Origin: an uncultured Sutterella sp.
Lineage (GTDB): Bacteria; Pseudomonadota; Gammaproteobacteria; Burkholderiales; Burkholderiaceae_F
Reading direction: 5' to 3'
Assembly: GCA_900767875.1 (NCBI GenBank)
Contig: CAAGAT010000036.1
Span: 31,385 to 95,384, forward strand
DNA length: 64,000 nt
Below are positions 44,267-53,593 of the stretch, one piece after another (within the stretch, counting starts at the first letter, position 1; the number at the start of each line of letters is the position of its first letter). Below the pieces are notes generated by a model. That model saw only the letters and a program-made list of their open reading frames with translations. It did no database searches and was not told the DNA's origin. The position numbers and the translations under genes are program-made.

Positions 44267-45361
44267 ATGCAGTTCGTTTGCACCCGGTGCGGACAACGCA
44301 CGCCCGTCACCAACCGCGCGCCCAAGTGCGAATGCGGCGGTTTGTTTGAACTTGATTTCACGCCGCCGGCCTGGGATGCCTCGCTCATCGACCGCACGCA
44401 GTGGAATCAGTTCCGCTACCGCCGTTTCATGGCTCTCGACGGAGAGGCCTGGCGAGAGGTGACGATGGGCGAGGGCATGACGCCGATCGTGCCCTTCGAT
44501 GAGAACGTGATGCTCAAGATGGACTACATGATGCCCACGCTCTCCTTTAAGGACCGCGGGGCGGCCACGCTCGTCGCGCACATGAAGGCGATCGGCGTGA
44601 CGCACTGCGTGCAGGACTCAAGCGGCAACGCGGGCAACGCCGTGGCCGCCTACGCCGCCCGCGCGGGCATCTCGTGCGAAATCTTCGTGCCCGAGGGCAC
44701 GAGCCCGTCGAAAATCCGCATGATCGAGTCGCACGGCGCCAAGGTCAATGTGGTGCCGGGCACGCGCGATCACTGCGCCGACGTCTGCCGCGCCAAGGTG
44801 CGCGAGGAGGGGGCCTATTACGCCAACCACGTCTACAACCCCTACTTTTACGAGGGCATGAAGGCCTACGTCTACGAGACCTTCGAGCAGATCGGCCGCA
44901 TTCCGGCGCACATCGTCGTGCCCGTGGGCAACGGCACGCTCTACATCGGCGTGATCAAGACCCTCGAGCATCTGCTCGCGTCGGGCGCCATTGAAAAGTT
45001 CCCGCAGATCATCGCGCTGCAAAGCGAAAACTGCGATCCGCTCTGGCGGGCGGCGCAGACGCACGAGCCGCACCCCGCATACATCACGCCTCGCCCGACC
45101 ATGGCCGAGGGCATTGCCATCGGCGTGCCCATGCGCGGTGACGAGCTCCTGGAAATGGGCTATCGGCACCACGTCGTTTTCGTGCGCGCGCCCGAAGACA
45201 AAATTTTGGCGGCCCGTGCGGCCATCGCCAAGCGGGGCGTGTACTGCGAGCACACGACGGCGGCCAACTACGCCGCGTACCTGGCCTACTGCGAGCAATA
45301 CGGCCCGGCGCCCGACACGCTCATCACGATGTGCGGCGCGGGCATCAAGTCCGACCACTAA
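44267..45361 (+). CDS. Threonine synthase-like PLP enzyme with N-terminal zinc ribbon
   Basis: A 364-residue fold-type II PLP enzyme. Residues 5-23 hold a CxxC...CxC zinc-ribbon-like segment found in one branch of threonine synthases. The PLP lysine is Lys95 in LSFKDRGAA, the phosphate loop is SSGNAGNAVAAYAA, and VVPVGNGTLYIGV is the second loop. It probably converts O-phosphohomoserine to threonine, but diverged relatives act on other amino acids, so thrC is not asserted. A terminator follows. Confidence 0.83.
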   Translation: MQFVCTRCGQRTPVTNRAPKCECGGLFELDFTPPAWDASLIDRTQWNQFRYRRFMALDGEAWREVTMGEGMTPIVPFDENVMLKMDYMMPTLSFKDRGAATLVAHMKAIGVTHCVQDSSGNAGNAVAAYAARAGISCEIFVPEGTSPSKIRMIESHGAKVNVVPGTRDHCADVCRAKVREEGAYYANHVYNPYFYEGMKAYVYETFEQIGRIPAHIVVPVGNGTLYIGVIKTLEHLLASGAIEKFPQIIALQSENCDPLWRAAQTHEPHPAYITPRPTMAEGIAIGVPMRGDELLEMGYRHHVVFVRAPEDKILAARAAIAKRGVYCEHTTAANYAAYLAYCEQYGPAPDTLITMCGAGIKSDH

Positions 45362-45388
45362 GAGGCGGGCCGCACGCAGCGGGCGGCC

Positions 45389-45453
45389 CCCGCATCCGTC
45401 GGGTTCCATCCTGCAAGCAATGTTTTCCAAAGCTTGCAGGCGCGGGCTTTTTT
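45389..45453 (+). terminator. Composite rho-independent terminator after the threonine synthase-like gene
   Basis: Inner perfect stem CCTGCAAGC (45410-45418) / GCTTGCAGG (45432-45440), enclosed by CCCGC (45389-45393) / GCGGG (45442-45446), then C and six Ts. Confidence 0.85.
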
Positions 45454-45524
45454 GCCGCCGCTTGGCTACACTGCCCTCACTGATATCAGACACAGAGACG
45501 GACGGCAGCGTCCGCAACACATCC

Positions 45525-46928
45525 ATGACTTCGAGCTCGGTACCTTTCCTTCGCGACACGCTTTCGAAAACCACCTATTCGGCCTGCGGCCTGACGCTGG
45601 ACATCGGCCGGCAGCGCATGAGCGAGAGCGATCTGCGCGATCTGCTGGGCATCGCCCGTGAAAAGGGCGTGCTCGGCACCAATGCGGCCATGCGCGAAGG
45701 GCAGGTCGTCAACACGAGCGAAGGGCGTCCGGCGCTGCACACCGCGCTGCGAGACCCCTCGGTGGGCGCGCCCTTTCACAAGCAGGTGCAGGAGGCGCTC
45801 GAACACATGTGCGCCTTTGCCGACGACGTGCGCACGGGGCGCCGCCGCGGCTGCCGGGGCGATACGATCACCGACGTGATCAACGTGGGCATCGGCGGCT
45901 CGGCCGTGGGCCCGCGCACCGTCTATCAGGCCCTGCGCTCGACGCGCGAGCAGGTGCGGCTGCATTTTCTGGCCGCCGCCGACGGCGTGTCCTTTGACCG
46001 CATCGTCGGGGACCTCAATCCCTTCAAGACCCTGGTGATCGTCTCTTCCAAGAGCTTTAGGACGCGCGAGACGGCCGTCAACGCCGCCGCGATCGACCAG
46101 TGGTTGCTGGAAGCGGGCATTTCCGGGGACGACCGCGCCCGCCATATGGTGGTTGTGTCGGCCAACCCGAACGCGGCCGACGAAATGAACCTGCCCGAAG
46201 ACAACTTCTTCCCGATCTGGGACTGGGTGGGCGGACGCTTTTCTGTGTGGTCGGCCATCGGCCTGCCCGACGTGATCGCCCTGGGCTCGGACATGTTCCG
46301 CAATTTCCTGGCGGGCGCCCACGCCATGGACGCGCACGTGGCTCAGTCGCCTGCCGGCGAAAACCTGCCGCTGCTCTTGGCGCTCATCGCGTACTGGAAT
46401 TCGACCAAGCTCGGCATCGGCCAGCACTGCTTTTTGCCGTACGACGAGCGGCTTCGCCTGATGGTGATGTGGCTGCAGCAGCTCGAAATGGAAAGCCTCG
46501 GTAAGCACGTGGCCGCCGACGGCACGCCCATTGAAGGGCCGACCGGTCAGGCCGTCTGGGGCGGACACGGCAACGAGTCGCAGCATTCGTTCTATCAGTG
46601 GTTGCGCGAAGGCACGGGCTCGACCTCGATGGATCTGCTCTGGTGCGAAAAGCCCGGCCACCGTCACGCCGACCTGCACCGCGTGCTCATCGCCAACGCC
46701 AAGGCGCAGGCCGAGGCCCTGATCACCCGCGAGGAAACCGGCTGCATCAACGCCGTCTCGACGATCAGCATCGATCGGCTCGATGCGGTGCGCCTCGGGG
46801 CGCTGATGGCTCTGTACGAGCACAAGACCACGATGCTCGGCACGCTCTTTGGCATCAACCCCTTCGATCAGCCCGGCGTGGAATTCGGCAAGAAGCTCTC
46901 GCGCCGCGCCGAAGCCTCGGTGCTCTGA
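45525..46928 (+). CDS. pgi: Glucose-6-phosphate isomerase
   Basis: A 467-residue enzyme that interconverts glucose-6-phosphate and fructose-6-phosphate. Motifs are NVGIGGSAVGPR (phosphate site), VSSKSFRTRET, FFPIWDWVGGRFSVWSAIG and GHGNESQHSFYQ with the catalytic glutamate and histidine. It is about 80 residues shorter than E. coli Pgi (549): the N-terminus is short and the C-terminal extension after GVEFGKKLSRR is nearly absent. The ATG at 45525 has no strong Shine-Dalgarno, but the open frame upstream is antisense-like. Confidence 0.9.
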   Translation: MTSSSVPFLRDTLSKTTYSACGLTLDIGRQRMSESDLRDLLGIAREKGVLGTNAAMREGQVVNTSEGRPALHTALRDPSVGAPFHKQVQEALEHMCAFADDVRTGRRRGCRGDTITDVINVGIGGSAVGPRTVYQALRSTREQVRLHFLAAADGVSFDRIVGDLNPFKTLVIVSSKSFRTRETAVNAAAIDQWLLEAGISGDDRARHMVVVSANPNAADEMNLPEDNFFPIWDWVGGRFSVWSAIGLPDVIALGSDMFRNFLAGAHAMDAHVAQSPAGENLPLLLALIAYWNSTKLGIGQHCFLPYDERLRLMVMWLQQLEMESLGKHVAADGTPIEGPTGQAVWGGHGNESQHSFYQWLREGTGSTSMDLLWCEKPGHRHADLHRVLIANAKAQAEALITREETGCINAVSTISIDRLDAVRLGALMALYEHKTTMLGTLFGINPFDQPGVEFGKKLSRRAEASVL

Positions 46929-47018
46929 CTTTTCGAATCGATTACGGGCGGGTTTTGCGCCCGCCCCGGCGGCTCTTTTCCTGCGCAGCCGCCTCCCCGT
47001 TAATGAGGCCTTTGGGAT

Positions 47019-48005
47019 ATGGCAAAAAAGATCCTCGTCATCAAGTCCTCGTCCATGGGCGACATCGTGCATGCGCTGCCGGTGGCCTACGACATCAAAA
47101 AGCACTTTCCCGACAGTGAGCTGAGCTGGGTGGTCGAGGAAAGCTTCACCGACATTCCCAAGCTCTCGCCCTACGTGGACAAGATCGTGGTCACGGCGTT
47201 TCGGCGCTGGCGCAGGCACGTCTTTTCCTCGAGCGTTCGCTCCGAGGTGATGGACCTGCGTCGCACGCTGGCGCAGGCGCACTACGACATCGTCATCGAC
47301 CTGCAGGGGCTGATTCGCACCGCCTTGGTGGCGCGCTGGGCCGGGGTCGAGAGCGTGGGCTACTCCAAGGACAACATCAAGGAGCCGCTGGCCGCGCGCT
47401 TTTACACGCGCACGCTGCCCGTGTCCAAAAAGCTCGTGCCCGTCGTGCGCTACCGCACGATGGTCGCTCAGGCGCTGGGCTACTCGATCGAAGACGAGTC
47501 CCTGCACTACGGCCTGAACGTCACGCCGATGCTGCCGCGCGGGGTGACGCCCCCGTACGCGGCGCTGGCCGTCAACACGAGCCGCGCCGAAAAGCTCTGG
47601 CCCAAGGCCCGTTGGGTGGAGGTGGTCCGCGCCCTGGAGGCCGACGGCATCAAGAGTGTTCTCTTTTGGGGCGGCGACAAGGAAAAGCTCTATTGCGACG
47701 AAATCGCCGCCGCGGTGCCGGGCGCCTGCACGGTGCTGCCGCGCATGAATCTCAAGGCGCTGGCCGAAGTCATTGCGGGCGCCAAGTGCCTGCTCGGCGT
47801 GGACACGGGCCTGACGCACTTGGGCGCGGCCCTGGCGGTGCCCTCGGTGGGCATCATCGTGGGCACGAGCGCCGAACTTTTTTCGCTCGTCTCGGAGGCC
47901 GCCTGCGACACCGTGGGCGACAAGGGCGTCGTGCCCCAGCCCGAAGAGGTGCTCGCGGCCATGCATTCGGTGCTGGCCGAAGCCGCGCCGTCCCATTCAC
48001 ACTAA
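47019..48005 (+). CDS. waaC: Lipopolysaccharide heptosyltransferase I
   Basis: A 328-residue GT9-family transferase (E. coli WaaC: 319) that adds the first L-glycero-D-manno-heptose to Kdo2-lipid A. The N-terminal LVIKSSSMGDIVHALPVAYDI motif contains the catalytic aspartate, IDLQGLIRTALVARWAG binds the acceptor, and VDTGLTHLGAALAVP binds ADP-heptose. It is followed after 12 bp by waaA, giving an inner-core operon. Confidence 0.93.
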   Translation: MAKKILVIKSSSMGDIVHALPVAYDIKKHFPDSELSWVVEESFTDIPKLSPYVDKIVVTAFRRWRRHVFSSSVRSEVMDLRRTLAQAHYDIVIDLQGLIRTALVARWAGVESVGYSKDNIKEPLAARFYTRTLPVSKKLVPVVRYRTMVAQALGYSIEDESLHYGLNVTPMLPRGVTPPYAALAVNTSRAEKLWPKARWVEVVRALEADGIKSVLFWGGDKEKLYCDEIAAAVPGACTVLPRMNLKALAEVIAGAKCLLGVDTGLTHLGAALAVPSVGIIVGTSAELFSLVSEAACDTVGDKGVVPQPEEVLAAMHSVLAEAAPSHSH

Positions 48006-48017
48006 AGAGGCCGACCC

Positions 48018-49301
48018 ATGATCCAAACGCTGTACCGGGGCCTGACCTACTGTGCGCTGCCGCTTGCCAAGTGCTATCTGCGAAAGCGCGCCAAAAAACA
48101 GCCCGATTATCTTGATCACTGGGACGAGCGCTTCGGCACGTGCGAGTATCCCGCGCCCAAGGCTCCGCGCCTGTGGCTACACGCCGTCAGCGTGGGCGAG
48201 ACGGCCGCCGCTCGCACGCTCATCGAGGCGTTTCTCACCGAAAATCCCGACGCGGAAATTTTGCTCACCTGCATGACGCCCACCGGGCGCGACACGGGCG
48301 CCAAGATCGCCGCGCGCTGGCCGGGTCGCATCACGCAGTGCTATCTGCCCTACGACAACCCGCGCCTGATGGACAAGTTCTTCGCCCAGACGCGTCCCCT
48401 TGTGGGCGTGGTAATGGAAACCGAAGTCTGGCCCAACATGATGCGGGCCGCTTGCGAGCACAAGATCCCCGTGATCCTGGCCAATGCCCGCGAGTCGGCC
48501 AAAAGCGCCCGTCAGGCGGGGTTTGTCAAGGCCCTGATGGGCCCGGCCTTTGCCTCCTTTGCCGCCGTGCTGGCGCAAAGCGAAGACGACGAAAAGCGCC
48601 TCAAGGCGCTCGGGGCGCGCCACACGCACGTGTGCGGTTCCGTTAAGTTCGACATCCGGCCCGATGCCGAACAGGTGGCGGCCGCCGAAGCGCTCAAGGC
48701 GACTTTCCCCAAGTCCGTCATTTTGCTGGCGAGCACCCGCGAGGGCGAGGAGGCGATGTTTGCGCCGCACCTGGCCGACCACATGGAGGAGGCGGTCTTT
48801 TTGGTGGTGCCGCGCCACCCGCAGCGCTTTGACGAAGTGGCCGAAATCCTGACGCGCTCGGGCTGCCGCGTGATCCGCCGCAGCCTGGATCCGAATTTTG
48901 AGGCCCTGCGTGAGGCCCCGGCCGTGCTGCTGGGCGACACCATGGGCGAAATGAGCTTTTACTGCGCCCTGTCGGACGTGTGCATCATGGGCGGCAGCTT
49001 CGGGCAGTACGGCTGCCAGAACCTCATCGAACCGGCCGCCTCGGGCTCGCCCGTGGTGGTGGGCTCGAGCACGTACAACTTCGCCAAGCCCGTGGCCGAT
49101 GCCCTGGCCCGCGGCGGTGCGGTGCACGCGGCGCACGCGCGCGACGCCGTCGAGACGGCCCTGTCCTGGCTCGTGGACGGAACCCTTGCCGAGCGCGGTC
49201 GCCGTGCCCTGGAATTTGCTTCGCTTTACACGGGCGCCACGCAGCGCCAAATGCAGTTTGTCAGAGAGCTATGGGAAATAGAGAAATCAAAAATGTCCTG
49301 A
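48018..49301 (+). CDS. waaA: 3-deoxy-D-manno-octulosonic acid (Kdo) transferase
   Basis: A 427-residue GT30 enzyme with one N-terminal membrane anchor, transferring Kdo from CMP-Kdo to lipid IVA. Motifs are LWLHAVSVGETAAARTL, GVVMETEVWPNMM (catalytic glutamate region), SVKFDIRPD, LASTREGEEA and the C-terminal GGSFGQYGCQNLIEPAA. Length equals E. coli WaaA (425). The thiD gene starts 31 bases before its stop. Confidence 0.94.
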   Translation: MIQTLYRGLTYCALPLAKCYLRKRAKKQPDYLDHWDERFGTCEYPAPKAPRLWLHAVSVGETAAARTLIEAFLTENPDAEILLTCMTPTGRDTGAKIAARWPGRITQCYLPYDNPRLMDKFFAQTRPLVGVVMETEVWPNMMRAACEHKIPVILANARESAKSARQAGFVKALMGPAFASFAAVLAQSEDDEKRLKALGARHTHVCGSVKFDIRPDAEQVAAAEALKATFPKSVILLASTREGEEAMFAPHLADHMEEAVFLVVPRHPQRFDEVAEILTRSGCRVIRRSLDPNFEALREAPAVLLGDTMGEMSFYCALSDVCIMGGSFGQYGCQNLIEPAASGSPVVVGSSTYNFAKPVADALARGGAVHAAHARDAVETALSWLVDGTLAERGRRALEFASLYTGATQRQMQFVRELWEIEKSKMS

Positions 49302-50095
49302 CGATCGCAGGCGTTGACCCCTCGGGCGGCGCAGGCGTGCTGGCCGACGTCAAGGTGATGTCGGCCCTGGGAACCTTTGCCACGGGCGTGGTGGCGGCCC
49401 TGACGGCCCAAAACACCCGGCAGGTGACGGGCGTCATGCCCGTGCCCGCCGCCTTTGTGCGCGAGCAGATCGACACCCTTTTTGCCGACGTGCGCATCGA
49501 CGCGGTCAAGATCGGCATGCTCGGCGCCAAGGACGTGATGGCCACGGTGGCCGAGGCGCTCAAGGCGCATAAGGCCCAAAAGATTGTTCTCGATACCGTC
49601 ATGGTGGCCAAAAGCGGCGATCGGCTTATGCCCGACGACGCGGTGGCGTTTTTCCGCGAAACATTGCTGCCCATCGCCGACGTGATCACGCCCAATCTGC
49701 CCGAAGCCTCGGTGCTGCTCGGGTTCGAAGTCACCGAAACGAGCCAGATGCACGAGGCCGCCCGCGACCTGTGGGAGCTGTGTGGCCGTCGCGGCGCGGT
49801 GTACCTTAAGGGCGGACACGCCTGCGGGGACGTGCTGCGCGACGTCTTTTACGACGGGGCGACGTATCTGGACCTTGACGGCGCTCGCGTGCACACCAAA
49901 AACACGCACGGCACGGGCTGCTCGCTTTCCTCGGCCATCGCGGCCCTGTGGGCGCGCACCGACGATCTGCCCGAGGCCGCCCGACGGGCGCGCGCCTACC
50001 TCGAGGAGGCCATCGGGGCTTCCGACGAGCTCACGGTGGGCTCCGGACACGGTCCGATCCATCATTTTGTGCGCTTCAATAAGCTGTTTTCCTGA
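49271..50095 (+). CDS. thiD: Hydroxymethylpyrimidine/phosphomethylpyrimidine kinase
   Basis: A 274-residue ribokinase-fold kinase of thiamine synthesis (E. coli ThiD: 266). The N-terminal LTIAGVDPSGGAGVLADVK is the HMP-binding signature, VLDTVMVAKSGDRLM and ITPNLPEA follow, and TKNTHGTGCSLSSAIAA is the anion hole. The ATG at 49271 overlaps waaA by 31 bases and is the only start that includes the conserved N-terminus. Confidence 0.9.
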   Translation: MGNREIKNVLTIAGVDPSGGAGVLADVKVMSALGTFATGVVAALTAQNTRQVTGVMPVPAAFVREQIDTLFADVRIDAVKIGMLGAKDVMATVAEALKAHKAQKIVLDTVMVAKSGDRLMPDDAVAFFRETLLPIADVITPNLPEASVLLGFEVTETSQMHEAARDLWELCGRRGAVYLKGGHACGDVLRDVFYDGATYLDLDGARVHTKNTHGTGCSLSSAIAALWARTDDLPEAARRARAYLEEAIGASDELTVGSGHGPIHHFVRFNKLFS

Positions 50096-50230
50096 TGCCA
50101 AATGCGCGGAAAGCGCTAAAAATTCAGGCCTGAAGCCGCGCCCCCTGAGTTAAAATTTCCAACTCGGACAACGCTTTGCCGCTGGGAAAAAACGGCGGGC
50201 GGGATCATCGGAGACCTCGGAAAGAAAACT

Positions 50231-51484
50231 ATGCAGAAACTCAGAATCGTCGGCGGGCATCGGCTCGTCGGTCAGGTCAAGGCCTCGGGTGCCAAAAACG
50301 CTGCGTTGCCCATCATTGCGGCGGCGCTGCTCACGTCCGAGGACGTCGTGCTGCACAACGTGCCCGACTTGGCCGACGTGCGCACGATGGCCAAGCTCCT
50401 GCAGGGCATGGGCGTGACCTTTGAGTCTTTGGGAGAAGGCTCGGTGCGCCTTAACGCCGCCAATCTCACCTCGACCGAAGCGCCCTACGAGCTCGTCAAG
50501 ACCATGCGCGCCTCGGTGCTGGTTCTCGGGCCCCTCACAAGCCGCTTCGGCGCGGCGCGCGTGTCGCTGCCGGGCGGCTGCTCGATCGGCGCCCGCCCCG
50601 TCGATCAGCACATCAAGGCGCTCAAGAAGATGGGCGCGGACATCGAAATCGATCACGGCTACATGCTTGCCAAGGCCCCGCGCCTGACGGGCTGCCGCGT
50701 CGTGCCCGACATGGTGACCGTGACGGGCACCGAAAACATCATGATGGCGGCGGTTTTGGCAGAAGGCACCACCGTCATTGAAAACGCCGCGCGCGAGCCC
50801 GAAGTCATTGATCTGGCGGCGTGCCTGAACAAAATGGGCGCGCGCATCACGGGCGCGGGCACCCCGCAGATCGTCATCGAGGGCGTCGAAAAGCTGCACG
50901 GGTGCGAGCACACCGTCATCGCCGACCGCATCGAAACGGGCACGTTCCTGTGCGCGGCCCTGGCCACGGGCGGCGACGTGTTGGTGACCGACACCGTGCC
51001 TTGGGCGATGGAGGCCGTGATCGGTAAGTTGCGCGAAGCCGGCGGCGACGTGCAGACGGGAGACGACTGGATCCGCGCCAGAATCGCCGGCCGCCCCAAG
51101 GCGGTGGACATCCGCACGATTCCGCACCCGGGTTTCCCGACCGACATGCAGGCGCAGTTCATGGCCCTGAATGCCGTGGCGCAGGGTACCGGTCGCATTG
51201 TCGAGACCATTTTCGAAAACCGCTTCATGCACGTGCCCGAGCTGCAGCGCATGGGGGCGGACATTCACGTCGACGGCCACACGGCCGTCGTGCAGGGCGT
51301 CGAAGCGCTGGACGGGGCCAACGTGATGGCCACGGACCTGCGGGCTTCGGCGTGCCTTGTGATTGCGGCCCTGGCCGCCCGCGGCGAGAGCGTCATCGAG
51401 CGCATCTATCACCTTGACCGCGGCTACGAACACATTGAAGCCAAGCTGTCTGCGTTGGGAGCGCAGATCGAACGGCTGAGCTGA
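50231..51484 (+). CDS. murA: UDP-N-acetylglucosamine 1-carboxyvinyltransferase
   Basis: A 417-residue EPSP-synthase-fold enzyme for the first committed step of peptidoglycan synthesis (E. coli MurA: 419). The PEP-binding cysteine, target of fosfomycin, is Cys117 in LPGGCSIGARPVD, and GAKNAALPIIAAALL near the N-terminus is conserved. It heads the murA-his run, the arrangement found in beta-proteobacteria; hisG begins 26 bp after the stop. Confidence 0.95.
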   Translation: MQKLRIVGGHRLVGQVKASGAKNAALPIIAAALLTSEDVVLHNVPDLADVRTMAKLLQGMGVTFESLGEGSVRLNAANLTSTEAPYELVKTMRASVLVLGPLTSRFGAARVSLPGGCSIGARPVDQHIKALKKMGADIEIDHGYMLAKAPRLTGCRVVPDMVTVTGTENIMMAAVLAEGTTVIENAAREPEVIDLAACLNKMGARITGAGTPQIVIEGVEKLHGCEHTVIADRIETGTFLCAALATGGDVLVTDTVPWAMEAVIGKLREAGGDVQTGDDWIRARIAGRPKAVDIRTIPHPGFPTDMQAQFMALNAVAQGTGRIVETIFENRFMHVPELQRMGADIHVDGHTAVVQGVEALDGANVMATDLRASACLVIAALAARGESVIERIYHLDRGYEHIEAKLSALGAQIERLS

Positions 51485-51510
51485 ACACAACAAGAAAAAC
51501 AGAGGCAGAA

Positions 51511-52179
51511 GTGATAACGCTTGCTTTATCCAAGGGACGCATCTTCGAAGAGCTGCTGCCGTTTCTGGCCGCCGCGGGCATTACCCCTCAGGAAGACCCG
51601 GAAAAGTCCCGCAAGCTCATGATCGGCACCAACCGTGACGATCTGCGCATCGTGGTGCTGCGCGCCACCGACGTGCCCACCTACGTGCAGTACGGTGCGG
51701 CCGACCTCGGGGTGGCGGGCTGGGACTCGCTCTATGAGCACGGCGGCAACGGCCTGTACGTGCCCGTGGACCTGGGGATCGCGCGCTGCCGCATGAGCGT
51801 GGCCGCCCCGCGCGGCTTTGACTGGGACGCCAACGTGCGCCGCGGCAGCCGCATCCGCGTGGCCACCAAGTACATCAAGTGGTCGCGCGACTACTTCGGA
51901 CGCGCCGGCGTGCACGTGGACCTCATCAAGCTGTACGGCTCGATGGAGTTGGCGCCCATCGCGGGGCTGGCCGACGCCATCGTCGACTTGGTGAGCACCG
52001 GGGCGACCCTCAAGGCCAACAACATGGTCGAAATCAAGACGATCGCGCCCATTTCTTCGCGTCTGATCGTCAGCCAGGCCGCCATGAAGCTCAAGCGCGA
52101 TGAGATCATGCCCATCATGCGAGCCATGCGCGAGACGGCCGAAGCCAAGGCGCGCGAGCGCGCCGCCGCGGCCCAATAA
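51511..52179 (+). CDS. hisG: ATP phosphoribosyltransferase, short form
   Basis: A 222-residue HisG of the short (HisGs) type, which starts histidine synthesis by joining ATP and PRPP and needs the regulatory partner HisZ. ALSKGRI opens the protein, and TGATLKANNMVEIKTIAPISSRL carries the PRPP-loop. HisZ is not in the window and must be elsewhere. The GTG at 51511 follows an AGAGGCAG site. Confidence 0.94.
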   Translation: MITLALSKGRIFEELLPFLAAAGITPQEDPEKSRKLMIGTNRDDLRIVVLRATDVPTYVQYGAADLGVAGWDSLYEHGGNGLYVPVDLGIARCRMSVAAPRGFDWDANVRRGSRIRVATKYIKWSRDYFGRAGVHVDLIKLYGSMELAPIAGLADAIVDLVSTGATLKANNMVEIKTIAPISSRLIVSQAAMKLKRDEIMPIMRAMRETAEAKARERAAAAQ

Positions 52180-52218
52180 AAGAATTAAAAAAGAAAAATT
52201 TGCAGGGAGTAGTTGAAA

Positions 52219-53523
52219 ATGCAAATTCGTCGTTTGTCGTCCGCCGAAGCGGACTTTGAACAGAAATTCCGCGAACTCGTGGCCGTTGACGCCAGCGTCG
52301 ACCCCGAAATCACCCGTCGCGCCGAAGCCATCGTCGACGACGTGCGTGAGCGCGGTGACGCGGCCGTGCTCGAATACACGGCCCGCTTTGACCGCATGGC
52401 CGTCGAAAAGCTCTCCGACCTGATGATCACGGCCGAAGAGATGCGCCAGGCGCTCGAGACGCTGCCCGACGTGCAGCGCACGGCCCTCGAGGAAGCCGCC
52501 CGCCGCATCCGCGTCTTTCACGAATACGAACTCGAAAAGAGCTTTTCAATCTGCGACGAATACGGCAACCGGCTCGGTCAGCGCGTCACGCCCGTCGACT
52601 CCGTGGGCCTGTACGTGCCCGGGGGCCTTGCCGCCTACCCGAGCTCGGTGCTGATGAACGCCATGCCCGCCCGTGTGGCCGGCGTCAAGCGCATTGAAAT
52701 GGTTGTGCCCACCCCGGGCGGCCAGAAGAACCAGCTCGTGCTGGCGGCCGCCAGCCTTGCCGGCGTCTCGCGCGCCTTTACGATCGGCGGTGCCCAGGCC
52801 GTGGCCGCCCTGGCCTACGGCACGGAAACGATCGAAGCGGTCGACAAGATCGTCGGTCCGGGCAACGCCTACGTGGCCGCGGCCAAGCGCAAGGTTTTCG
52901 GCCGTGTGGGCATCGACATGATCGCCGGTCCCTCGGAAATTCTCGTGATCTGCGACGGCAAGACCAACCCCGACTGGATCGCCATGGACCTCTTTAGCCA
53001 GGCCGAGCACGACGTGCTCGCCCAGGCCGTGCTTCTGACGCCCGACGCGGCCTTTGCCGACGCCGTCGAAGCGTCCATGGATCGTCAGATCGAAGAGATG
53101 CCCCGCAAGGACATCATCCGCAAGTCCCTCGCCAACCGCGGCGCCATCATCGTGACGCGCGATCTGGAGGAAGCCTGCCGCATCGCCGATACGATCGCGC
53201 CCGAACACTTGGAAATGAGCACGGACGAACCGGAAAAGTGGGCCGAGCTCATTCACCACGCCGGCGCCATCTTCCTGGGGCGCTTCTCCTCGGAAGCGCT
53301 GGGCGATTACTGCGCCGGTCCCAACCACGTGCTGCCGACGAGCCGCACGGCGCGTTTCTCTTCGCCCTTGGGCGTCTATGACTTTCAAAAGCGCACGAGC
53401 ATGATCCACGTGCAGCAGTCGGGCGTCACGCCTTTGGCGCACATCGCCGAGTGCCTGGCCAAGGGCGAGTCGCTCTTTGCGCACGCCGCCAGCGCCCACT
53501 ACCGCATTCAGAAAGACCAGTAA
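52219..53523 (+). CDS. hisD: Histidinol dehydrogenase
   Basis: A 434-residue zinc enzyme that performs the last two oxidations of histidine synthesis (E. coli HisD: 434). The signature IDMIAGPSEILVICDG and the SQAEHD zinc ligand segment are present, with the GPNHVLPTSRTARF motif near the C-terminus. The ATG at 52219 lies 9 bases after CAGGGAG; a TTG two codons earlier is possible but less likely. Confidence 0.95.
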   Translation: MQIRRLSSAEADFEQKFRELVAVDASVDPEITRRAEAIVDDVRERGDAAVLEYTARFDRMAVEKLSDLMITAEEMRQALETLPDVQRTALEEAARRIRVFHEYELEKSFSICDEYGNRLGQRVTPVDSVGLYVPGGLAAYPSSVLMNAMPARVAGVKRIEMVVPTPGGQKNQLVLAAASLAGVSRAFTIGGAQAVAALAYGTETIEAVDKIVGPGNAYVAAAKRKVFGRVGIDMIAGPSEILVICDGKTNPDWIAMDLFSQAEHDVLAQAVLLTPDAAFADAVEASMDRQIEEMPRKDIIRKSLANRGAIIVTRDLEEACRIADTIAPEHLEMSTDEPEKWAELIHHAGAIFLGRFSSEALGDYCAGPNHVLPTSRTARFSSPLGVYDFQKRTSMIHVQQSGVTPLAHIAECLAKGESLFAHAASAHYRIQKDQ

Positions 53524-53538
53524 CCGATAAAGAGCGCA

Positions 53539-53557
53539 CGGGCGTGCAGCACGCCCG
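53539..53557. repeat. Palindrome in the hisD-hisB gap
   Basis: A 19-bp perfect palindrome CGGGCGTGC-A-GCACGCCCG in the 70-bp space where other Burkholderiales carry hisC. There is no T-run, so it is probably not a terminator. Confidence 0.6.
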
Positions 53558-53593
53558 CGGCGCGCTGATCAACGTCATTTGGGAGAATCGTTG

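Noticed and set aside
46946..46966. GGGCGGG/CCCGCCC hairpin after pgi as a terminator
   Set aside because: The stem is good but no T-run follows, so intrinsic termination is unlikely.
45486..47996. An 836-codon open frame on the minus strand across pgi and waaC
   Set aside because: It is the antisense image of two well-supported genes in a GC-rich genome; its product is low-complexity and rich in H, R and G with no domain, a common artefact of high GC3.
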